From assembly GCA_022360105.1 (NCBI GenBank), contig JAKSDL010000285.1:1-13921 (forward strand): DNA of 13,921 nucleotides, read 5' to 3'. Under the pieces are notes generated by a model, which was not told the DNA's origin, searched no databases, and was given only the letters and a program-made list of their open reading frames with translations. Below are positions 7,319 to 13,921 of the stretch, one piece after another. Made by a program: the position numbers and the translations under genes. This stretch comes from Pseudomonadota bacterium (GTDB lineage: Bacteria > SAR324 > XYD2-FULL-50-16 > JAHJRI01). Numbering within the stretch: position 1 is the stretch's first letter; each line of letters starts with the position of its first letter.

Positions 7319-8305
7319 TCAGTTCCTCCGCTGGTTTGCCGCGATCTCTAATTGAATGCCATGTTCACTCCAGAATTTTTCTGCTCCTTTATGCAGCGGA
7401 GTCAGTATTCCGGTAAGCCCATCTTCAATAGACATCTGACTTGCAGTGGATTTGATTCGTCTTAAATAGGTTAATCCTTCCCTTGTGAAAATTTCTTTTA
7501 GCGCCTTGTAGACAATATCATCTCGTACCCCTTTTCTGGCTATCCATAAAGCTGAATCGAAAAACGAGGCTGTTGCATGAGTAACGCCTTCATAAGTATT
7601 AGCCGGGATAAAGATCGGCTGATAAAACGGCAATTTTTCACTTAATCCATGATGAGTCGCAATGGGATAAACATGCAGCAATTCAATATCATGTGTGGTT
7701 GAAAGCTCAATTATTGCACGAGTGGGGTATCCGGCTAAAATCCACATGGCGTCTATCCTCCCGGTTTTCATGGCATTTGCGGCGTTAGTATATCCCAGGT
7801 AGTGCCTGTCAATTTGGTTCCAGAGCCCCACCAGCTTGAGAAAACGCTCAGCTGATGCTGCCGCTCCGGAACCTGCTGCCCCTAGCGCAACTCTCCTTCC
7901 TTTTAGTTGTGGTACGTTCGAAATTCCGCTGTCTTTTCTTACTGTTAACTGAGCCGGAGCCTTGTATAGAAATGCAACAGCACGAATATTTTGGTATTTT
8001 TTGCTGTCGTTAGTAATGTTCCCGCTACTGGCGAGATAAAGATCACCGGAATAGGCAATACCAAAATCCGCCGTTCCTTTGTCCACTTTGCGAATATTCT
8101 CCACGCTTCCTTTGGAAGACTGGTTGGATACTCTCAAGTCGGCAATGTTTTTTGATAGCCTCAAAGCAATTCCGTTTGAGAAATACTGAAAAGTCCCTCC
8201 GCTTGGTCCCCCTGTAAATTTCAGAAAATCCTTGGCCATACAGACCGATGATGCAGCTAAAATCGAAAAAAGAGTTGTAAGAGTAATTAGAAATAATCGA
8301 GACAT
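7319..8305 (-). CDS. TAXI family TRAP solute-binding protein (receptor 2, next to two-component system)
   Basis: This 328-residue periplasmic binding protein is a paralogue of receptor 1. The signal peptide is about residues 1-24 (MSRLFL..., cleavage after VCMA). The mature protein begins FLKFTGGPSGGTFQYFSNGI, then shows GSVENIRK, APAQLTVRKDSGI, RVALGAAGSGA, IDAMWILAGYPTRA and LHKGAEKFWSEHG, in the same order as receptor 1. Cys22 is not in a lipobox, so it is probably soluble rather than a lipoprotein. The ATG at 8305 lacks a clear Shine-Dalgarno sequence, in contrast to receptor 1, which hints at lower expression. It lies between the histidine kinase/response regulator pair and receptor 1, with long gaps and a terminator-like repeat after it, so it appears to be its own transcription unit. 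It may be a second receptor for the permease with different ligand range, or a co-sensor for the kinase. Confidence 0.92.
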   Translation of the reverse strand: MSRLFLITLTTLFSILAASSVCMAKDFLKFTGGPSGGTFQYFSNGIALRLSKNIADLRVSNQSSKGSVENIRKVDKGTADFGIAYSGDLYLASSGNITNDSKKYQNIRAVAFLYKAPAQLTVRKDSGISNVPQLKGRRVALGAAGSGAAASAERFLKLVGLWNQIDRHYLGYTNAANAMKTGRIDAMWILAGYPTRAIIELSTTHDIELLHVYPIATHHGLSEKLPFYQPIFIPANTYEGVTHATASFFDSALWIARKGVRDDIVYKALKEIFTREGLTYLRRIKSTASQMSIEDGLTGILTPLHKGAEKFWSEHGIQLEIAANQRRN

Positions 8306-8359
8306 TCGAGTTTCAGTTTCAACTTTGATATCGGCTTAACAAAGAATGGATTTTGGTGA

Positions 8360-8372
8360 TTTTAGACTAAAA
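8360..8372. promoter_or_regulatory. 13-bp palindrome upstream of TAXI receptor 2, candidate operator
   Basis: TTTTAGACTAAAA is a perfect 6-1-6 palindrome centred about 60 bp upstream of the receptor 2 ATG. Its position between the candidate promoter boxes and the gene suits a repressor or regulator site. No regulator can be assigned from sequence. Confidence 0.35.
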
Positions 8373-8506
8373 CCTTTGGTATTTAGTTTTTTAAGGTAGG
8401 ACATTCTACGTAAAAACTTTGCCTTAACGTCAACAATTTCCTCTTTATTTTCATTGATTTAATAAATTTGTTTAATGTCATTTTACAAATAAATATCATA
8501 AAAATC

Positions 8507-8528
8507 ACAACAAGGCTTAGTTTGTTGT
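8507..8528 (-). terminator. AT-rich hairpin after the two-component operon
   Basis: ACAACAA (8507-8513) and TTGTTGT (8522-8528) form a perfect 7-bp stem with an 8-nt loop. On the minus strand it is followed after two bases by TTTTT, and on the plus strand directly by TTTT, so it could stop transcription from either side. The stem has only two G-C pairs and lies about 120 nt past the response regulator stop, so it would be a weak terminator. Confidence 0.4.
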
Positions 8529-8650
8529 TTTTACATTCATTTAATTGGTAATTGTGGTTGGATGAAAGGCAGGAGATAGGAATTTAAAGGGTTATTCCAC
8601 TCTTCGGAAAAAACGCTTGAATTCGTGAGTTATCAGGTTTTATCGGTTTA

Positions 8651-9328
8651 TTACGTTTTGGAATATTTATGTTCCGGGCGTCCTTGAGAGCCGTAAGTAA
8701 GTTCCTTTTTAATCAAGTCGCTTTCAGCAAGATAACGAAGATATCGTTGAACAGTGGCCAAAGAAAGTCCTGTTGCCTTTGTTATTTCCTCAGCACTTCT
8801 GGCATAAGGATTATTGTCAAAGCAGTGCAGCACCTTCTTCATAGTCAATTCCTGCATTCCTTTTGGAAGTTTGCGAGAATTTCCGAAACTGGCAACACTT
8901 CGGTGAAGCAGCTGATCCAGCTCATTTTGTTCCAGTTCTTCTCTTTCAAATGTCTCCCTGACCTGCTTGAATCGATTCAAGGCCACCTGAAATCTCTCCA
9001 GGGCGCAAGGCTTTATAATATAGTCTATAACTCCCATGCGCACAACTCGCTGTACTATTTTTGATTCTTTTGCAGCAGTAATAGCAATGACATCAAGCGC
9101 CAAGCCTTGTTTTCTGACTTCTCGCAATAACTCCACACCATCGACGTCCGGCATGTAGACATCCATTATCATCAAATCTGTGAACTCTTTCTGCAGGCTT
9201 TCCAAGGCTTCTGCACCGCTCTTCGCTGTCCCTGTGACTGAAAACTCAGGTAGTGTCAGGGTAAATTCTTTCCAGATATTGGCGACTCTGAAGTCATCTT
9301 CGACAATCAATACTCTGTAATTGCTCAT
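8651..9328 (-). CDS. CitB/DcuR-type response regulator
   Basis: This 225-residue protein has an N-terminal receiver domain (about 3-122) with the acidic pair Asp11-Asp12, phospho-acceptor Asp56 in LMIMDVYMPD, Thr84 and Lys106 (IIKPC), so all signalling residues are present. A linker of about 35 residues leads to a C-terminal helix-turn-helix (about 158-222): LPKGMQELTMKKVL, then AEEITKATGLSLATVQRYLRYL and a basic wing ending in GRPEHKYSK. This is the layout of the CitB/DcuR/MalR family, which activates carboxylate transport and catabolism genes. The ATG at 9328 is 9 nt after the kinase stop with no good ribosome site, so translation is probably coupled. Likely targets are the TAXI receptor and permease promoters just downstream; this is inference from position. 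Confidence 0.93.
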   Translation of the reverse strand: MSNYRVLIVEDDFRVANIWKEFTLTLPEFSVTGTAKSGAEALESLQKEFTDLMIMDVYMPDVDGVELLREVRKQGLALDVIAITAAKESKIVQRVVRMGVIDYIIKPCALERFQVALNRFKQVRETFEREELEQNELDQLLHRSVASFGNSRKLPKGMQELTMKKVLHCFDNNPYARSAEEITKATGLSLATVQRYLRYLAESDLIKKELTYGSQGRPEHKYSKT

Positions 9329-9337
9329 TATCAGGCT

Positions 9338-11230
9338 TTATTCAGGTTGTTTAGGAATGGTTACTTCAAACATAGTACCGTTTTCACATTTGTACTGTAT
9401 CATGCCCCCCATACTGATAATATGGTTTTTTGTGATGTATAAACCCATACCAATATGTTTTTCACCCAGTTCACCGAGTTCTGAAGTGTCAACAGCGTAT
9501 TGTCCTTTTTTTGTAGTAAAACCCTGTTCGAAAATTCTACCGGAGATGCTGTGTGAAATTCCAGGTCCGTTATCTTCAACAGAAAAATAGAAAGAATCAG
9601 GATATTCTTTTACGGCCACCCGAATCTCCTTGTCGCTTCGCTTCAATTCGCGGACTGCGTCCATGGCATTCTGCACCAGGTTTCCAATGATGCTGACGAT
9701 TCCATTTCGGTCGATGTAATCCGGCAGGACAGTTAACTGGGATTCTTCGGCCAATGAAAGAGATATACCGAGCTCATTGGCCCTGTTGAACTTACCCAGT
9801 AAGATAGCTGAAACCGCAGGATCTCCAATGTTTTCCAGATATAAGGAAATTCGTTGCTCATGCGAGACCTGCAGGGACTGTATGAACGAAAGGACCTCTT
9901 CCGTTTTACCCAACTGAACCATTCCCTGGATGGTTTGCAATCTGTTCTTAAATTCGTGGTTGTTGGCACGCAAGGCATCAATATAGGTATTTACATGAGT
10001 CAACTCACTGGCTAATCGTGACAATTCTTCTTTTTTTCTGAAACAGACAATACCGCCAATCGTATCGTTTCTATACATGACGGGAATTCGTGTCGTCAAA
10101 ACAGTGATTTTTCCTCTTTGTTGCTCCTGATCGTAATGAGCCTCACCGCTTTTCATTACCTCAGGCAGTTTCGAATTTGGGAACAACTCAAGGATATGTT
10201 TTCCCAGGTAGTCTTTCCTCAACCCCAAAAGATCTTTTGCTCGTTGATTAATCAGGGTTACTTTTGCTTCCCTGTTTACCGCGACTATTCCATCCCGAAT
10301 GGCCTCCAATATGGCAGCCAACTCCAAATTCAATTTGGACAGATCGAGCGCTTCTGCTCCAAAAACAAATACCACTAATAGACCGGCAGAGATGGTGATT
10401 GCAGTTACCAGCAAACTCAAAATCTTCTGCCTTTGTTCCAACCTTTCTGTTATGGCAAATTGCCGCTTGAGCTCTTGCTGTGCAGTATCCACGTTGTCTA
10501 CAACCAAAAGCTCGATCATCTCGGCATTGATCTGCATGAGGGGAGTCAGGTCATCAATATTTGCATTTTCAAAATAGAGTCTTACCAGATTATCCTGATA
10601 TGCCCTTAATTTCTCCAATACATCCGGATTTCCTGTTTCCCGGGCATACTCGAAGAATTCGACAAAATAGTTGGATTTGGATTTTTGAGGAAGGATGTCC
10701 GATAGTTCCAAATCCTGACTGTTTTCCAATAATCGCATTTTTAATATCAGCTCAATTGGAAATTCTTTCTCAAGATTACTGCGAAGTTCAACCAATTGAC
10801 CCCGGACACTCCCATCGAACACCAGATCTCTTCTCGTAACCGAGTCAACCAGTGATTGAAATGTTTCCAAATATACTACAGCTGATTCATTAATCGCCCT
10901 GGACATTTCGATTTGGTCAAAATCTTTGATTTTTCTTCCCAATCCCTCCAGTTCAAGCGCTTTTTCCCGGAGTAAAGCTACTTTTGCCGTTACCGCTATG
11001 GCCAAATCCAGATTCATGGACTGGATAAATAAATTCTGGTCCTGTCTGGCTTCAGACATATATTGATAGATGCTGTTCGACAAAATCACGCTATTGGTAA
11101 AAAATTGAATGTTTTTTTTACCTTCAACCACTTTGGCCAGAGAGTAATAACCATAAATGGCTGCGATAGTCACCGATACCAACAGGGTAATATAACCGGT
11201 AATCAGTTTGGAACGAATGGTAAATTGCAT
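9338..11230 (-). CDS. CitA/DcuS-family sensor histidine kinase with long helical periplasmic domain
   Basis: This 630-residue inner-membrane kinase has a first membrane helix at about 8-30, a periplasmic region of about 235 residues (31-268), a second helix at about 269-292, a cytoplasmic PAS domain (about 303-400, beginning LAAILEAIRDGIVAVNR), a dimerisation box with phospho-acceptor His425 in RANNHEFKNRLQTI, and an ATPase domain with GNLVQNAMDA (516-525), VEDNGPGI (551-558), FTTKKG (571-576) and GMGLYITKNH (594-603). The NHEFxNRL box and the CitB-type partner place it in the CitA/DcuS group. In that group the periplasmic sensor is usually a compact PAS/Cache fold of about 130-140 residues. 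Here it is longer, rich in Leu, Glu, Lys and Gln, without Cache motifs, and looks all-helical. EARQDQNLFIQS at 60-71 resembles the helical bimodular (HBM) sensor pattern. The ATG at 11230 has no clear Shine-Dalgarno sequence. Confidence 0.93.
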   Translation of the reverse strand: MQFTIRSKLITGYITLLVSVTIAAIYGYYSLAKVVEGKKNIQFFTNSVILSNSIYQYMSEARQDQNLFIQSMNLDLAIAVTAKVALLREKALELEGLGRKIKDFDQIEMSRAINESAVVYLETFQSLVDSVTRRDLVFDGSVRGQLVELRSNLEKEFPIELILKMRLLENSQDLELSDILPQKSKSNYFVEFFEYARETGNPDVLEKLRAYQDNLVRLYFENANIDDLTPLMQINAEMIELLVVDNVDTAQQELKRQFAITERLEQRQKILSLLVTAITISAGLLVVFVFGAEALDLSKLNLELAAILEAIRDGIVAVNREAKVTLINQRAKDLLGLRKDYLGKHILELFPNSKLPEVMKSGEAHYDQEQQRGKITVLTTRIPVMYRNDTIGGIVCFRKKEELSRLASELTHVNTYIDALRANNHEFKNRLQTIQGMVQLGKTEEVLSFIQSLQVSHEQRISLYLENIGDPAVSAILLGKFNRANELGISLSLAEESQLTVLPDYIDRNGIVSIIGNLVQNAMDAVRELKRSDKEIRVAVKEYPDSFYFSVEDNGPGISHSISGRIFEQGFTTKKGQYAVDTSELGELGEKHIGMGLYITKNHIISMGGMIQYKCENGTMFEVTIPKQPE

Positions 11231-11385
11231 AGTCTTTATTTGTCGTCTTGTACGCGTTTCCAGACTCTGTTAATCTTGTTTTTTAATGGCATACTAGTGG
11301 AAATCGTCCTGCAAGGAAAGTCCAAACATAGTCAACAGCGGTTTCCAAAATTGAGATGGGCTTATATGTTTAAGAAGGCAAATTC
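11231..11385. promoter_or_regulatory. Divergent control region between histidine kinase and tag
   Basis: Two divergent genes leave 155 bp for both promoters. Toward tag, a TATATG/TTATAT box lies at about 11362-11368 on the plus strand without a clear -35. Toward the kinase, TTGACT and TTGCAG hexamers are present on the minus strand but not at good spacing to a -10. Specific promoters cannot be settled by eye. Confidence 0.35.
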
Positions 11386-11967
11386 ATGTCCAAAATACGG
11401 TGTGGTTGGGTGAAACCGGAAAACGAGTTGTATCTTGATTATCATGACAAAGAATGGGGCGTTCCGGTACACAATGACAAAATTTTATTTGAATTTCTGG
11501 TTCTTGAAAGTTTTCAAGCCGGTTTGAGTTGGGAGCTGATCCTCAAAAAAAGGGAAAACTTTCGAAAAGCATTTGCCAATTTTGAGGTGGAAGAGGTTGC
11601 CCGTTTCCAAGAAAAGAAAATTCTGGAATTGCTGAACGACGCGTCTATTGTCCGTAACAAATTGAAAATCAATGCAACGATTAATAATGCTCAGAAATTT
11701 ATAGCAGTACAAGAAGAATTCGGAAGTTTTGATAGATATATCTGGAGATTTATTGATGGAAAACCGATCGTTAATAAATGGAAAACATTAAAACAGGTTC
11801 CTGCAAACACGGCTCTTTCAGACAAAATAAGCAAGGACTTGAAGCAAAGGGGCTTTAAATTTTTGGGAACTACCGTCGTTTATTCACACCTGCAGGCAAC
11901 AGGCTTGATCAACGACCATATTGTTGAGTGTTTTAGATATGAAGAAATCATTGCGTCACAAACATAG
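11386..11967 (+). CDS. tag: DNA-3-methyladenine glycosylase I
   Basis: This 193-residue cytoplasmic base-excision repair enzyme removes N3-methyladenine from alkylated DNA. It is full length for the family (E. coli Tag is 187). Seen: RCGWV at 5-9, YHDKEWGVPVHND at 19-31, LESFQAGLSW at 40-49, a helical core, and KFLGTTVVYSHLQATGLINDH followed by VEC near the end. The Zn ligands correspond to Cys6, His20, His178 and Cys182, and Glu41 and Trp49 match the base-recognition Glu38 and Trp46 of E. coli Tag (family knowledge). ATG at 11386 has AAGAAGG with a 7-nt spacer. It is the only plus-strand gene here, divergent from the kinase and convergent with the TetR gene, and is unlikely to be part of the transport system. 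Confidence 0.96.
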   Translation: MSKIRCGWVKPENELYLDYHDKEWGVPVHNDKILFEFLVLESFQAGLSWELILKKRENFRKAFANFEVEEVARFQEKKILELLNDASIVRNKLKINATINNAQKFIAVQEEFGSFDRYIWRFIDGKPIVNKWKTLKQVPANTALSDKISKDLKQRGFKFLGTTVVYSHLQATGLINDHIVECFRYEEIIASQT

Positions 11968-11968
11968 T

Positions 11969-11983
11969 CAGCAGTTACTGCTG
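11969..11983. terminator. Short hairpin between convergent tag and TetR genes
   Basis: CAGCAG (11969-11974) and CTGCTG (11978-11983) flank a 3-nt loop that is the stop codon of the TetR gene. The two converging genes are only 7 bp apart, so any shared terminator must lie here or inside the opposite gene. There is no T-tract, so evidence is weak. Confidence 0.25.
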
Positions 11984-12598
11984 CCGGATTGAGTCAATAA
12001 AGTGGTCAACAGCGAACTCATACACTTCATAATGATTATCGTTACGAAGAATTGTCGTTTCCAGTTTTTTATACAAAGTCAGGCTGTGGATCATTCCCCA
12101 AAACATAATGGAACAACGCCGGGAATCGAGGTTTTTGAACACTTTGGTTTCAATACCTTCCCGTATAACCTGCTCTGCCACAATTAAGGTTTTTTCGGCC
12201 TGAAAATCCACTTTATCTTTTAATTGAGGCTCAAATAATATTTCGGGACTCGAAATAAAATAGTTGATGATGAAATAATAGTTTTTGCGCTTCTGGCTGA
12301 AGTCCAGAAATGAGAGAGCAATCTGTTTTAGCTTTTCCTCCGGGCCCTTGGCATTATTAATAGCCTTTGAAACATGTGACTTGAGAAGATCCAGCCCTTC
12401 TTGCTGCAACGTGATAAACAGATCCTCCTTGTTTTTAAAGTAGGAATACAAGGTGGCTACTCCCAGTTCCGCCTTTTTCGCGATTTGATTCATTGAAGCA
12501 GCATTAATTCCTTTTTTGTGGAGCAGCTCTCTTGCTGCTTTCAGTATCTGCTCACGCCTGGCTTGTTTTTCCCTTTCCCTTCGTTCTTTGAGCCCCAA
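11975..12598 (-). CDS. TetR/AcrR family transcriptional regulator
   Basis: This 207-residue regulator has a basic N-terminus (ERREREKQARREQ), a TetR DNA-binding domain at about 15-61 with the helix-turn-helix MNQIAKKAELGVATLYSYF (36-54) followed by KNKEDLF, and a helical C-terminal ligand/dimer domain with no recognisable effector signature. Read from TTG at 12598, it has GGAG 6 nt upstream, and the resulting N-terminus is of usual length; the next in-frame ATG would cut into the DNA-binding domain. It lies 29 nt after the dehydrogenase gene on the same strand, so the two are probably cotranscribed and it may regulate that operon. Its effector is unknown. Confidence 0.92.
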   Translation of the reverse strand: MGLKERREREKQARREQILKAARELLHKKGINAASMNQIAKKAELGVATLYSYFKNKEDLFITLQQEGLDLLKSHVSKAINNAKGPEEKLKQIALSFLDFSQKRKNYYFIINYFISSPEILFEPQLKDKVDFQAEKTLIVAEQVIREGIETKVFKNLDSRRCSIMFWGMIHSLTLYKKLETTILRNDNHYEVYEFAVDHFIDSIRQQ

Positions 12599-12627
12599 TA
12601 TGATCTCCGAAATGTTATTAAAATCCC

Positions 12628-13650
12628 TTAAAATTCTTCACCGATATTTAGCATGACCTTTATGGATTCACCGGTGTGAATTTTGGTTTTATACACTTCC
12701 GGCAACTCCTCCAGACTGCACCAATCCGATATTAAATCCTTCCCATTAAGCTTGCCTTCTGCCATCCAGTTTAAACACTGACGATTTTCCTGGTGGGTAT
12801 TTCCATACGAACCGGTAAGATTCAATTCTTTGAACATCAAAACTGCAGGATTTATGGAGACATCTTCATAAATAACGCTTAATTGACAGACACTGGCTGT
12901 TGGTCCGGCGACATTCATTGCTGTTGCAAGCATGGTGGACAATCCGCTGCATTCAAAAACCGTATCGAATCCCGCCGCACCCCTATGCTTAAATGTTTCG
13001 CTAAGTAAATCATCTTTCAGAGGGTTAATTGACAGATCGGCACCAAATTTTTCTGCCAGCTTGCGTTTGCTTTCCATGGGTTCAGAAACAGCGATCGGTC
13101 CGTATTCAAGAATCTTGAGTATTTTAACCAAGGCAAGACCGACGGCACCAGCACCTATGACAAGTGCCGAACCCGAATGTTTCCCGGAGCGATAAATCCC
13201 ATGCAAACCTACGGCAAATAATTCCGCTAAGGCAGCATTTTGCGAATCAACCGAGTCTGGTATCGGAATGAGCATTTGAGGATAGACTTTAATATACTCT
13301 GCAAATCCACCAGGTAAATCCCCAATACCAATTGATCGCCGATTGCTGGAGCAAAGCTCCGGTCTGCCTGATTTACAGCCAATACACTCACCGCAATAGG
13401 TTGGGCGGATAATGGCTTTCATGCCAATATCTACATCTTTGACTGCTGGTCCTTTGTCGACAACACTCCCGCTGACTTCATGTCCCAAAATGATGCCATC
13501 CGGAGTGCCTTCAGTTTCGATCAACGAATGATCGGATCCACAGAAACCGGTATTTGAGACTTTTAGCAGAACCTGATCGGGTTCCGGGATTAGATCCGGC
13601 ACTTCTGAGTAATGAAGCCCCATTCCTTTTTTGAAAATAACCGCTTTCAT
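12628..13650 (-). CDS. Zinc-dependent medium-chain alcohol/polyol dehydrogenase
   Basis: The 340 residues match the Zn-dependent MDR family (alcohol, threonine, sorbitol dehydrogenase group). An N-terminal GroES-like catalytic domain carries Cys37 (GFCGSDH), His57-Glu58 (GHEVSG) and Glu143 as probable catalytic-Zn ligands, and Cys86, Cys89, Cys92 and Cys100 for the structural Zn. The Rossmann part has GAGAVG at 166-171. The following strand ends AVSEP, whose Glu suggests NAD(H) rather than NADP(H). It should oxidise an alcohol or polyol, or reduce the carbonyl; the substrate cannot be told. ATG at 13650 lacks a clear ribosome site. It is followed 29 nt later by the TetR gene. There is no sequence link to the peptidase/TRAP locus beyond proximity. 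Confidence 0.92.
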   Translation of the reverse strand: MKAVIFKKGMGLHYSEVPDLIPEPDQVLLKVSNTGFCGSDHSLIETEGTPDGIILGHEVSGSVVDKGPAVKDVDIGMKAIIRPTYCGECIGCKSGRPELCSSNRRSIGIGDLPGGFAEYIKVYPQMLIPIPDSVDSQNAALAELFAVGLHGIYRSGKHSGSALVIGAGAVGLALVKILKILEYGPIAVSEPMESKRKLAEKFGADLSINPLKDDLLSETFKHRGAAGFDTVFECSGLSTMLATAMNVAGPTASVCQLSVIYEDVSINPAVLMFKELNLTGSYGNTHQENRQCLNWMAEGKLNGKDLISDWCSLEELPEVYKTKIHTGESIKVMLNIGEEF

Positions 13651-13790
13651 ATTAGATTAGTAATTGCAAAGACAAGGCCGGCCAACGTTCGTTGAAGAAC
13701 ACCGTCAGGCATGGTCACTGAGAGAAATGTGACATATGGAATGTTAATTTGAAAATAGCACTGGTCAAGCAAACCATTATGCTATAAGAA

Positions 13791-13807
13791 ATCGAATAGT
13801 TTTCGAT
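13791..13807. repeat. Short inverted repeat
   Basis: ATCGAA (13791-13796) and TTCGAT (13802-13807) form a 6-bp stem with a 5-nt loop. No T-tract follows on either strand. Its role is unknown. Confidence 0.3.
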
Positions 13808-13837
13808 AAAGGAAAGGTACTCTAGGAAGGTCTAAAT

Positions 13838-13867
13838 GTCAATTCCCCGCGAAGACAGGGAATTGAC
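13838..13867. repeat. Perfect 10-bp inverted repeat (hairpin)
   Basis: GTCAATTCCC (13838-13847) and GGGAATTGAC (13858-13867) are exact reverse complements around a 10-nt loop. Neither side is followed by a T-tract, so a simple intrinsic terminator is not supported; a regulatory site or the structured end of a gene beyond the window is possible. Confidence 0.5.
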
Positions 13868-13921
13868 GATATGATTATCTGCAGTGAACACAAATTTTGA
13901 AGGTATCTTCCGGTAGGTCAA

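Larger units (their letters stand above)
8306..8650. other. Intergenic region between response regulator and TAXI receptor 2
   Basis: This 345-bp, strongly AT-rich stretch should hold the end of the two-component transcript and the promoter of receptor 2. It contains the hairpin at 8507-8528 and the palindrome at 8360-8372. On the minus strand a TTGACG box (8428-8433) and a TAGAAT box (8403-8408) occur in order but 19 bp apart, which is wider than the sigma70 optimum, so a promoter here is only possible. No coding frame with a ribosome site was seen. Confidence 0.5.
13651..13921. other. Right-edge non-coding region upstream of dehydrogenase
   Basis: This 271-bp stretch contains no supported gene. 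Close to the dehydrogenase start it has the dyad CAACG-TT-CGTTG (13683-13694), next to GGCCGGCC (13676-13683), and GTCAC-N10-GTGAC (13714-13733). Either dyad could be an operator for the TetR protein encoded downstream. Further right are the hairpin sequences at 13791-13807 and 13838-13867. Confidence 0.45.

Noticed and set aside
7319..8305. Lipoprotein reading of TAXI receptor 2 through Cys22
   Set aside because: The residues before Cys22 (Ser-Ser-Val) do not form a lipobox, and the Sec cleavage site after Ala24 fits better.
8403..8433. Sigma70 promoter TTGACG / TAGAAT for receptor 2
   Set aside because: The spacer is 19 bp and the boxes lie in very AT-rich DNA, so it is mentioned only as possible.
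11063..11413. Plus-strand 116-codon frame across the kinase start and tag start
   Set aside because: It lies out of frame with tag and antisense to the kinase; both real genes explain the region.
1..13921. CRISPR arrays, tRNA/rRNA genes, insertion sequences, phage or integrase genes
   Set aside because: No regularly spaced repeats, no RNA gene patterns and no transposase or integrase motifs were seen on either strand.

Overview
The window looks like chromosomal DNA from a Gram-negative, probably proteobacterial heterotroph. The pointers are two periplasmic TAXI-type TRAP binding proteins with Sec signal peptides, a fused TRAP permease, a CitA/CitB-like two-component pair and moderately AT-rich DNA with long intergenic gaps. 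I cannot name the species. No tRNA, rRNA, CRISPR array, transposase or integrase was seen. Every supported gene except tag is on the minus strand.

Layout, read 5'->3' on the minus strand from the right. A medium-chain Zn-dependent alcohol/polyol dehydrogenase (12628-13650) is followed by a TetR regulator with a TTG start (11975-12598). A plus-strand DNA-3-methyladenine glycosylase I (tag, 11386-11967) converges on it. Then comes a connected block: histidine kinase (9338-11230) and CitB-type response regulator (8651-9328); TAXI binding protein 2 (7319-8305); TAXI binding protein 1 (6005-6982); fused TRAP permease (3880-5604); and a tight three-gene run of a DUF2804 protein (2479-3522), an M81/MlrC-like metallopeptidase (958-2445) and a P1 (DmpA/NylC-type) peptidase open at the left edge (1-936).

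Interpretation (inference). The block reads as a sensed-import-and-hydrolysis locus. The kinase has a long, apparently all-helical periplasmic domain instead of the PAS/Cache sensor usual in CitA/DcuS kinases. The neighbouring TAXI protein 2 could present ligand to it, while TAXI protein 1 and the permease import a carboxylate or amide-containing compound. The P1 and M81 enzymes belong to families known for unusual amides and peptides (beta- or D-amino acid peptides, nylon oligomers, linearised microcystin), so the substrate may be a small non-canonical peptide or amide. The DUF2804 protein has no known role.

Four gaps of 336-400 bp separate the transport and sensing genes. They hold inverted repeats that look like terminators, mRNA-stabilising hairpins and operators: an overlapping double inverted repeat (5838-5886), an 11-bp inverted repeat with a T-tract on the minus strand (7173-7260), a 9-bp dyad (7074-7107) upstream of a TATAAT box, and a 13-bp palindrome (8360-8372).
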